DNA of 11,403 nucleotides, taken from Roseburia sp. CAG:309 (GTDB lineage Bacteria > Bacillota > Clostridia > Lachnospirales > Lachnospiraceae). The DNA is taken from assembly GCA_000434115.1 (NCBI GenBank), contig FR894045.1, positions 15,736-27,138 on the forward strand, read 5' to 3'. Positions 6,549-11,403 of this stretch are shown here, piece by piece. The position numbers and the translations under genes are program-made. The notes below the pieces were generated by a model. That model was given only the letters and a program-made list of their open reading frames with translations, searched no databases and was not told where the DNA came from. Each line of letters opens with the position of its first letter. Position 1 is the first letter of the stretch.

Positions 6549-6614
6549 GGTAACTATTCAGGATCAATGTATGGAAATCAATAAATCGTCGTGCTTGCAC
6601 GTCTGATTAGTTAC
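6549..6614. repeat. Hairpin intergenic repeat, copy 2 (short, inverted relative to copy 1)
   Basis: GTAACTATTCAG (6550-6561) pairs with CTGATTAGTTAC (6603-6614) with one mismatch. The body shares CGTCGTGCTTGCACGT (6587-6602) and GGTAACTATTCAGG with the minus strand of copy 1 at 1130-1224, so the two copies are in opposite orientation. Compared with copy 1, most of the inner right arm is missing. TTACAAGGTAACTATT occurs at 6543-6558 and again at 6615-6630, a 16-base direct repeat bracketing the element, or the start of a further broken copy. Confidence 0.8.
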
Positions 6615-6628
6615 TTACAAGGTAACTA

Positions 6629-6668
6629 TTGAAAAGGGAAAGGGATTCGTGGTAAAATAGCATTACCA
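6629..6668 (+). promoter_or_regulatory. Promoter with operator-like palindrome upstream of the CBM2-like gene
   Basis: -35 TTGAAA (6629-6634), an 18-base spacer and -10 TAAAAT (6653-6658). The inverted repeat TGGTAA-7-TTACCA (6650-6655 and 6663-6668) overlaps the -10 and could bind a repressor that is not identified here. The start of the -35 box comes from the end of the repeat unit at 6615-6630. Confidence 0.55.
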
Positions 6669-6701
6669 AAATCCGTGCAATGCAAAAAAATGGGAGTGGA
6701 G

Positions 6702-6773
6702 ATGAAATATTTTCTGTTAAATACGGATCGTTTGGAGTTTTTAGAAAAAGAAAGGACGGGGAATTATGTATAA
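6702..6773 (+). CDS. Upstream ORF of 23 codons overlapping the CBM2-like gene
   Basis: The short frame MKYFLLNTDRLEFLEKER... ends at a TAA (6771-6773) eight bases inside the next gene, which starts at 6766 in a different frame. It has a strong Shine-Dalgarno site (GGGAG, five bases before the ATG), better placed than many real genes. Two readings are possible: a leader peptide that couples or gates translation of the downstream exported protein, or the stub of a larger deleted gene whose start and ribosome site remain. No function is recognised. Its amino acid composition is not that of a typical amino-acid-sensing leader. Confidence 0.45.
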   Translation: MKYFLLNTDRLEFLEKERTGNYV

Positions 6774-7740
6774 AAAGGGAATAAAAATTCTCCTTCTTGC
6801 ATTTATAATTGTTTTATGTACAGGTACTCTGGGAGCCATAAATACCAAAGAAGGAGAAAAGAAAGAAACGAATAATAAAACGGCGGAAGAGATTGAGGCA
6901 GAGGAAGACCTTGAATGGCTGCTAACATATGTTGATGCGGATCTGGCGGATTTGCAGGTGGATTATAAAATAACAGAACAATGGGGAGAGTATTATTATG
7001 TCGAAATCACCTTAACAAATGTTTCAGATGAGGAAGTGGAGGATTGGGAATTTAATCTCCCGGCAAACTATGAAATTAAACATATTTCTGATGTGAAAAT
7101 CAAGGATTTTCATAAAAATATATATACGCTTCGAAATACGAAAAATAATCATGATATTCCGAAAAATGGGATTATTTCTTTTGGCATGCTGGTAAAAGCA
7201 AAAGAAGAACCCAAATTTCCGTCATATCTAGAGTCAAATATGGTTAGTGATGAGGTGGATCAGGAAAAGTACAAAATGTCGCTTACGATACTTCATAAGT
7301 GGGGGAATCTGGTAAATGGAAAGATTACCATCACTAATAAAACATACCATACGATAGAGGATTGGAGAGTGGACTGCGAATCAAATCTTAAAATGGAACA
7401 AGTTTGGAATGCGGTTATTAGCGGCGAACCAGAGGACGTGGATAATAAAGATATCATGTATTATTATTTGCATCATACGGAAAATAATCAAAATATTGGT
7501 CCCAAGAAAAGCATTGAAATTGGATTTATTGCAAAATGCAGTGGAAAACCAAAATTTTCTAGTTTTACATTGTATGAGATGACGGAGGATCCGGCATATG
7601 AGGAAGACGAAGAAGAGGATGACGCATTAGAATTTGTAGATGAATTTATCTTAGACAGCGATTGTTTTGATACAAGAGAAGAATACGAAGAGTATTTGAA
7701 AAAACATGGATATGAGGATGACGCGTTGCTTGAAAAGTGA
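6766..7740 (+). CDS. Exported protein with two CBM2-like carbohydrate-binding repeats
   Basis: A 324-residue protein. An N-terminal signal segment (KKGIKILLLAFIIVLCTGTLGA, residues 3-24) precedes an acidic linker (25-60). Two related beta-sandwich repeats follow at about 64-155 and 168-268. Each shows the CBM2-like order: W-G, I-T-L/I-T-N, a D-W, a loop, an N-x-x-I-P/G-x-x-G/K motif, and a final F/I-G-F/M strand. In the second, W179, W200, W214-N215 and N241 match aromatic and Asn positions usual in cellulose-binding family 2. The C-terminal 50 residues are very acidic, with no LPXTG motif or membrane anchor. Cys18 lacks a proper lipobox. No catalytic domain is present, so this is probably an extracellular or surface binding protein; its ligand is unknown. 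GGACGGGG lies just before the start. It shares eight bases with the upstream ORF. Confidence 0.7.
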   Translation: MYKKGIKILLLAFIIVLCTGTLGAINTKEGEKKETNNKTAEEIEAEEDLEWLLTYVDADLADLQVDYKITEQWGEYYYVEITLTNVSDEEVEDWEFNLPANYEIKHISDVKIKDFHKNIYTLRNTKNNHDIPKNGIISFGMLVKAKEEPKFPSYLESNMVSDEVDQEKYKMSLTILHKWGNLVNGKITITNKTYHTIEDWRVDCESNLKMEQVWNAVISGEPEDVDNKDIMYYYLHHTENNQNIGPKKSIEIGFIAKCSGKPKFSSFTLYEMTEDPAYEEDEEEDDALEFVDEFILDSDCFDTREEYEEYLKKHGYEDDALLEK

Positions 7741-7743
7741 TTC

Positions 7744-7772
7744 TTGTTCCGGAAAATGAGGTGTGGTATAAT
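7744..7772 (+). promoter_or_regulatory. Possible promoter pointing into the IS left end
   Basis: TTGTTC (7744-7749), a 17-base spacer and a perfect TATAAT (7767-7772) lie just outside the IS inverted repeat. Transcription would start near 7780 and meet the terminator at 7799-7848 after about 70 bases. No ORF lies between, so this would give only a short RNA, or it may be a chance match in AT-rich DNA. Confidence 0.35.
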
Positions 7773-7776
7773 CCCA

Positions 7777-7788
7777 TCTTTGACACTT
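7777..7788 (+). repeat. IS left terminal inverted repeat
   Basis: TCTTTGACACTT, identical to the reverse complement of 9748-9759. It lies 74 bases outside the transposase stop codon. Confidence 0.75.
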
Positions 7789-7798
7789 GTTAGACTAT

Positions 7799-7848
7799 AA
7801 AACGGCCACACCTCCTGTAAACACGAGGTTTGTGACCGTTTTGTTTTT
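7799..7848 (-). terminator. Hairpin terminator inside the IS, after the transposase
   Basis: AAAACGGCCACACCTC (7799-7814) pairs with GAGG-TT-TGTGACCGTTTT (7825-7842), with one mismatch and a 2-base bulge. On the minus strand it ends transposase mRNA. On the plus strand it is followed by a T-rich tract (to 7848) and would stop read-through from the CBM2-like gene into antisense of the transposase. Confidence 0.8.
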
Positions 7849-7861
7849 GTATTGATATGTA

Positions 7862-9616
7862 CTATATTTTTGCTTTTGTGCATTTTTTCGATTTTGTTTC
7901 TTTTATGATGTTCCGCATGGATGATTTTGAAATAAATTCATAATCCGTCCGAAAGCCGAAAACATCGTGCAGAGCATCTGTTAACAGAGTGCGTTTATAC
8001 GAAGGAATATAACCGCTGTTTTTGCTTAAAAGCGTCATGTTCATTCCACGGAGTGTCTCTAAGATCTGGCTGCAGGTAAATTTTTCTCCCAGTTTTTTCT
8101 CCAGGAGACGGTAAACCAACAGGCTGATATAACAGGTTAAAAAATGCGCTTTTATGCGGTCGTCACGCTGTACATAAATAGGTCTTGCTTCAAACTCCGT
8201 TTTCATGATACGGAAGTTTTCTTCGATCTCCCAGCGGCGTTTGTTGATGTTGATGATCTCGCGGACATCCCCTTCCAGATTTGTGACAACAGCATAAAAA
8301 CCGTCATACGCAGCTTCTTCCCGGATCCGTTCTTCGTCTAATTCATACACATTTTTTTCGGCTATTTCTCCGTCGCCGGTAACGGATGTTTTATGAATAA
8401 AACGGGCAGGGTCGTTCTGTGTTTTTCCTCGCCGTATACTGCCTGTATTTTGAAGCATTTTTTGTGCACGTTCGATCTGGCGGCTACGTATTTTCTGCTG
8501 ATATTTTTTGTATTTCGGAGAATAGGTGACAATGACCGTCTCGTCCATATCTCCCGTAACAAGGGGAACCTCTTTATAATATATCGTATTGAATACAGTC
8601 TCATCGGTTTCATCCAGCGTTCGCAGATCGATCATTTTATTGGAGCCCGGAACGCGGAACTGTGTCGGTTTCATCGCAATGTCACGTTCTTCTTTTTTCG
8701 TCTTTTTCAATGAATAGGTGATCACGTAAGAACGGTTTCCAAAACTGTTAAAGAAACGATTGTTTTTGCTTCCCAGACCGGCATCGGAACAAAAGATAAA
8801 GTCGCTGCATTCAAAGTCGCGGATCACTTTTGTTTCCAGCGGTTTGAGAGTAACCTGTTCGTTCTGGTTTTCCGGAAAAAGATCGAAGGCGAGAGGGATT
8901 CCGTCCGCATCCATGAAAAGTCCCATAGTGACAAGCGGATTTGGTCTGTGTTCTTTACTTTTTCCATATTTTTTGCTTCCATTTTCTTCTTCAATCTCAA
9001 AATAATAATTCGTACAGTCGTAGTATAAAACACGTGTATTTCTCGGATGAACAAAGTTGGAATTACGGTAAAGTTCTTCCTGGATAAAATCCGATTCTTC
9101 TGCTAAAACAGAAAGTGCACGGTATACATTGTGCAGGGAATATTTTGGCAGCTCCAGAAGTGTCTGGCAGTAGGCATAACTGCTCAGTTTGCTGGAGGGA
9201 GAAAGGATTCTTGCGTATATAAGGTCCGTGAGAACAGCGTGAAGATCGTAGGTGATCTTCCTGTGATTCCGGATGTTTTGGCAGATATTGTCCAGTCGTA
9301 ATTCGCTGCATAACTGCTGCAGAAAAAGGTAGCCGGCATGAAAGGATCTTTCTTCATCGAGCGGAATGCGGTAGGTCTGCGAAAAATCGATGGAGACCTT
9401 TTCTTTTTTGGCGTTGTATTCGGCAGTGTCTTTGGCGGCTTCTTCTTTTGCCCACGCCATCAGTTTGTCGGAATCACCGGAAAACTGCTCAAGTAGATCA
9501 TTGTATTTGCCCAGTTTTCTGTAAATGCGGGAAGAAGGTTTTCCGTTTGCTTTTCTGTATGACTGATAAATATAAACATCTTTATTGTTTTTGCTTCCTG
9601 TAATGTTAACGTACAT
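7862..9616 (-). CDS. IS1634 family DDE transposase
   Basis: A 584-residue transposase that cuts and joins the IS ends through an RNase H-like DDE catalytic core. The N-terminus MYVNITGSKNNKDVYIYQSYR and RIYRKLGKYNDLLEQ is typical of the IS1634 group. Catalytic Asp candidates are D200 (YYDCTNYYFE) and D278 (FCSDAGLGSKNN). The third residue is E465 in the IS4-like signature R461-x3-E465-x6-K472 (RRWEIEENFRIMK). The Tyr normally starting this YREK motif is Asn458 here. A large insertion between D278 and E465 is normal for the family. The frame is intact. I chose the ATG at 9616 because AAAGGAG lies nine bases upstream; the frame is open to 9658, but those codons cover the promoter. Confidence 0.92.
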   Translation of the reverse strand: MYVNITGSKNNKDVYIYQSYRKANGKPSSRIYRKLGKYNDLLEQFSGDSDKLMAWAKEEAAKDTAEYNAKKEKVSIDFSQTYRIPLDEERSFHAGYLFLQQLCSELRLDNICQNIRNHRKITYDLHAVLTDLIYARILSPSSKLSSYAYCQTLLELPKYSLHNVYRALSVLAEESDFIQEELYRNSNFVHPRNTRVLYYDCTNYYFEIEEENGSKKYGKSKEHRPNPLVTMGLFMDADGIPLAFDLFPENQNEQVTLKPLETKVIRDFECSDFIFCSDAGLGSKNNRFFNSFGNRSYVITYSLKKTKKEERDIAMKPTQFRVPGSNKMIDLRTLDETDETVFNTIYYKEVPLVTGDMDETVIVTYSPKYKKYQQKIRSRQIERAQKMLQNTGSIRRGKTQNDPARFIHKTSVTGDGEIAEKNVYELDEERIREEAAYDGFYAVVTNLEGDVREIININKRRWEIEENFRIMKTEFEARPIYVQRDDRIKAHFLTCYISLLVYRLLEKKLGEKFTCSQILETLRGMNMTLLSKNSGYIPSYKRTLLTDALHDVFGFRTDYEFISKSSMRNIIKETKSKKCTKAKI

Positions 9617-9638
9617 AAAAATCATCTCCTTTGTAACT

Positions 9639-9668
9639 ATTATACCGCACAATGACAAACGATTACAA
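9639..9668 (-). promoter_or_regulatory. Transposase promoter
   Basis: On the minus strand, -35 TTGTAA (9663-9668), an 18-base spacer and a perfect -10 TATAAT (9639-9644), ending about 22 bases before the ATG. The element therefore carries its own promoter near its right end. Confidence 0.65.
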
Positions 9669-9747
9669 GCAAATTCTTAAAATTTGACAAAAAAATAAGC
9701 CTCAAAGGGCTGTGTTGTAGGGGATTGTGAAAATCAAGGGGCAAACA

Positions 9748-9759
9748 AAGTGTCAAAGA
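9748..9759 (-). repeat. IS right terminal inverted repeat
   Basis: On the minus strand TCTTTGACACTT, identical to the left end. About 80 bases of non-coding IS sequence separate it from the transposase promoter. Confidence 0.75.
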
Positions 9760-10011
9760 CCCGAACTTTTGGCTTGTGGTCCATATAAGTACCTTAAAAC
9801 TTCTGTGAAAGCAAATGCTTTTAAGTTCGATGTAAGTGATGCTGGTGAAAATTTGAAGCTTTTTATGAGTGTGCTGGATAAATTGGGGGTGAAACTTGAT
9901 GGGGTTCAACTGTATGAAGAGTATCAGAAGATTTATGATGAGACTGTCGGCGGGAATGATGTGCATGAAAAGGAACAGGAAAAGCAGTGGAATATAGGCA
10001 GAGGGAGATAG
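9760..10011 (+). pseudogene. 3' remnant of an unrecognised gene cut by the IS
   Basis: An open frame runs from the IS edge to a TAG at 10009-10011 and codes about 83 residues. The frame continues backwards into the IS end to a GTG at 9727, but those codons are IS sequence. The protein piece looks genuine: mixed polar and hydrophobic residues, an amphipathic helix (ENLKLFMSVLDKLGVKLDGV), then YEEYQKIYDE and a charged end rich in Glu, Lys and Gln. I do not recognise the family. No matching 5' portion is present left of the IS, so the head was lost by deletion or lies elsewhere. An internal ATG at 9866 has no good ribosome site. It could still be expressed as a fusion, but a dead fragment is more likely. 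Confidence 0.55.
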
Positions 10012-10031
10012 TTCCTCTGCTTCTACTTCTT

Positions 10032-10091
10032 AATAGAAAACAATAGAAAACAACAGAAAGCAAAACAACAGAAATAACGGCTAGAAATAAC
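10032..10091 (+). repeat. A-rich degenerate tandem repeat
   Basis: AATAGAAAAC occurs twice in tandem (10032-10051), then AACAGAAAGC (10052-10061), AACAGAAATAAC (10067-10078) and CTAGAAATAAC (10081-10091). The unit is about 10 bases, drifting to about 13. There is no coding potential. One-turn spacing of A-tracts suggests bent DNA, or a purine-rich array near the regulator promoter. Confidence 0.6.
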
Positions 10092-10101
10092 AAATTTGCG
10101 G

Positions 10102-10148
10102 AATTCACAAAACTAATCGTGAATTTAATTTTCAAGAACGCGAAAATT
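10102..10148. promoter_or_regulatory. Two small inverted repeats upstream of the XRE regulator
   Basis: AATTCAC (10102-10108) with GTGAATT (10119-10125) and AATTTTC (10127-10133) with GAAAATT (10142-10148) are perfect 7-bp arms side by side. They may be operators for the nearby XRE protein. They lie 40-90 bases upstream of the probable -10, so they are not at the usual repressor position. Confidence 0.35.
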
Positions 10149-10182
10149 TTTGAAAATAAGTATATACAATCAAATGTTTGTG

Positions 10183-10191
10183 TGGTATGAT
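10183..10191 (+). promoter_or_regulatory. Extended -10 promoter for the XRE regulator and methyltransferase
   Basis: TGG-TATGAT forms an extended -10 (TATGAT at 10186-10191), with only a weak -35 (TATACA at 10163-10168). The leader is about 45 bases before the ATG at 10242. Confidence 0.5.
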
Positions 10192-10241
10192 GGATTGTAA
10201 TATAAAAATAGGGTGATTTTTAATCCAAACGGAGGAAAGAA

Positions 10242-10472
10242 ATGCAGACAATAAGCTACAAAAAGCTCTGGAAACTGTTAATTGACAAAGATATGTTAAA
10301 AAAGGATTTGGCTCAAAAAGCTAAGATTAGTCCAACATCCATAGCCAAATTATCCAAGAATGAGAATGTAAACACGGAAATTTTACAGAAAATTTGCAAC
10401 GCCCTTGACTGTGATATTTGTGACATTATGGAGATGGTCGAGAGTAGTTCAGATGCAGAAGGAGAGAACTAA
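10242..10472 (+). CDS. Small XRE-type helix-turn-helix regulator
   Basis: A 76-residue cytosolic DNA-binding protein made almost wholly of one Cro/C1-type helix-turn-helix domain. KKDLAQKAKISPTSIAKLSKNENVNTEILQKICNALDCDICDIMEM shows the usual helix order, with AQKAKISPTSIAKL as helix 2, turn and recognition helix, and the typical end 'L..IC.ALDC...DI'. GGAGG lies eight bases before the ATG. The methyltransferase ATG follows its stop after four bases, so the two are co-transcribed. Small XRE proteins next to DNA methyltransferases often act as controller proteins that time restriction-modification expression, but many phage- and transposon-linked XRE proteins look the same. The role is therefore inference from context. 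Confidence 0.85.
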   Translation: MQTISYKKLWKLLIDKDMLKKDLAQKAKISPTSIAKLSKNENVNTEILQKICNALDCDICDIMEMVESSSDAEGEN

Positions 10473-10476
10473 TATA

Positions 10477-11403
10477 ATGATTAGATTAGCGACAGTTTTT
10501 AGTGGTATTGGAGCAATAGAGCATGCATTGCAGAGAATGCAGATAAGGAATGAAATAGTTTTTGCATGTGATAATGGAGATGTGGCAATTCTTACAAAGA
10601 AAATAGGTATGAATATAGATGAAATCGGAAATGAGTTAAAATCATTATCGAAGATCATCAAAAAAATACAATTTAATGATGAAGTAGAAGATTTGTATAA
10701 AAATCAGTTGGACGGTATGTTGACAGAAGCACTAAATGAATATGAAACTGTTCTCTGTAAGATTGATTCATTTCCGAAACAAGATTCAGAATTAGTGGAA
10801 AAAATATTAAAAAATGTTATTTCTATGAAGGGAGTAAAAGCCTCGAGGGTAAAAGAGTATAAAAAGTTTTTAGCTGAAATTGGACAGGGATCTGAGCAAC
10901 AGGCAAAACTTCGAGAATTACAAGTTATACTTGAAGTTTCAAATGACTATAAGAAAGATAACTCACTTGATGATCTTGGAAAAGATATTGAGTTTGATAG
11001 TGTCGATGATATCGATTGGAGAAGTATATCGGAGTTGGTCTATTCAGCTTATGAAAAACTTGAAGCTCTAGATGGAAAGAAGATAATTCGCAAAGTGCAG
11101 GATTTGTCACAGCGAGCAAGTCAGCTGCATGAGAAAATTAATTATATGGATGTCCAAAAAAAACTTGAAGCCATGGGAGACGACTGGAGTGCTAGAAAGA
11201 AATATGTAGATTCTCTTTATGAAGGAATGGAAAAGAGAAATAAAGTAAAGGCATCATATATGGCAAATTATAATATAAAAGATGAGCAGTTCCATTGGAA
11301 TGTTGCATTCTTGAATGGCGAGCAATATGCTGGTCAGGTGGATCTCTTTGTCGGTGGAAGCCCTTGCCAATCTTTCTCTTTGGTTGGCAAACAGCGTGGT
11401 TTG
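10477..11403 (+). CDS. DNA cytosine-5 methyltransferase with large insertion, 3' truncated by window edge
   Basis: The frame is open for 309 codons and leaves the window. The start MIRLATVFSGIGAIEHAL contains motif I (FSGIG, residues 8-12), which binds S-adenosylmethionine; EIVFACDNGD is the likely motif II. The catalytic motif IV appears only at residues 293-301 (GGSPCQSFS), with nucleophile Cys297. Most cytosine-5 methyltransferases separate these motifs by about 60-70 residues; here the gap is about 285. Residues 40-240 are rich in Lys, Glu and Asp with heptad-like Leu/Ile, suggesting a helical or coiled-coil insertion. The segment just before motif IV (YMANYNI... FLNGEQYAGQVDLFVGG) looks like normal methyltransferase. 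GGAGAG lies 10 bases upstream. The recognition domain, motifs VI-X and any restriction partner lie outside the window. The reading is firm as a methyltransferase; whether it is active is unknown. Confidence 0.88.
   Translation, partial: MIRLATVFSGIGAIEHALQRMQIRNEIVFACDNGDVAILTKKIGMNIDEIGNELKSLSKIIKKIQFNDEVEDLYKNQLDGMLTEALNEYETVLCKIDSFPKQDSELVEKILKNVISMKGVKASRVKEYKKFLAEIGQGSEQQAKLRELQVILEVSNDYKKDNSLDDLGKDIEFDSVDDIDWRSISELVYSAYEKLEALDGKKIIRKVQDLSQRASQLHEKINYMDVQKKLEAMGDDWSARKKYVDSLYEGMEKRNKVKASYMANYNIKDEQFHWNVAFLNGEQYAGQVDLFVGGSPCQSFSLVGKQRGL

Larger units (their letters stand above)
7777..9759. mobile_element. IS1634-type insertion sequence, about 1.98 kb, apparently complete
   Basis: A single transposase gene on the minus strand is flanked by terminal inverted repeats. 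TCTTTGACACTT at 7777-7788 is repeated exactly in inverse at 9748-9759, and the similarity continues as GTT/TGTT. The size fits IS1634-family elements, usually about 1.5-2 kb. A hairpin terminator lies between the left end and the transposase stop. I see no short target duplication; this family can make long or variable ones, and the two flanks look unrelated. The exact outer boundaries may be off by a few bases. Confidence 0.8.

Noticed and set aside
6779..6837. Lipoprotein signal in the CBM2-like protein
   Set aside because: Cys18 follows Leu-Val-Ile residues rather than the small residue required just before the Cys of a lipobox, so ordinary secretion is more likely.
7773..7776. CCC next to both IS ends as a target duplication
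   Set aside because: Three bases is too short to be meaningful, and using it makes the two terminal repeats differ by one base at the edge.
10032..10091. CRISPR-like array
   Set aside because: The units are about 10 bases, contiguous and degenerate, with no unique spacers and no cas genes nearby.

Overview
The window looks like chromosomal DNA of an anaerobic, spore-forming member of the Firmicutes/Bacillota, most likely a gut Clostridia of the Lachnospiraceae type. The reasons are a veg gene, a SipL-like SPOCS/LysM spore-coat morphogenesis gene, a clostridial feoA-feoB cluster with a small Cys-rich membrane protein, TTGACA/TATAAT promoters and G-rich Shine-Dalgarno sites. The family placement is inference; no rRNA or other phylogenetic marker is present.

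Region 1 (1-2900) is housekeeping and sporulation. It holds the 3' end of coaBC (coenzyme A synthesis), a strong bidirectional terminator, a minus-strand veg gene with its own consensus promoter, a 95-bp hairpin-forming repeat, and a complete SipL-like gene. A stem-loop closes the convergent sipL/dtxR pair.

Region 2 (2920-6540) is a ferrous-iron uptake unit. A minus-strand DtxR-family repressor faces a plus-strand operon of feoA, feoB, a 56-residue Cys-rich FeoB-associated membrane peptide and a membrane-anchored heavy-metal-associated (HMA) protein. The operon promoter has an inverted repeat lying across its -10 box, the expected site for iron-dependent repression. The regulator has Cys/Glu/His ligands in the DtxR (iron) pattern rather than the MntR pattern. 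The operon ends with a potentially structured 3' region and a strong terminator with a GCGA tetraloop.

Region 3 (6541-7860) starts with a second, shorter and inverted copy of the hairpin repeat. Next come a promoter with an operator-like palindrome, a 23-codon upstream ORF overlapping the next start, and an exported protein with two CBM2-like beta-sandwich repeats and an acidic tail.

Region 4 (about 7777-9759) is an apparently intact IS1634-type insertion sequence with a 584-residue DDE transposase and 12-bp identical terminal inverted repeats. To its right is the 3' remnant of an unrecognised gene, so the IS marks a junction between the core-like left side and accessory DNA.

Region 5 (9760-11403) is AT-rich accessory DNA: the gene remnant, an A-rich tandem repeat, two small palindromes, a small XRE-type regulator and the start of a DNA cytosine-5 methyltransferase that runs off the window. 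The methyltransferase has roughly 250 residues between motif I/II and the catalytic PCQ motif, including about 200 charged, probably helical residues. This is the most unusual protein architecture in the window and may be the edge of a restriction-modification or defence locus.
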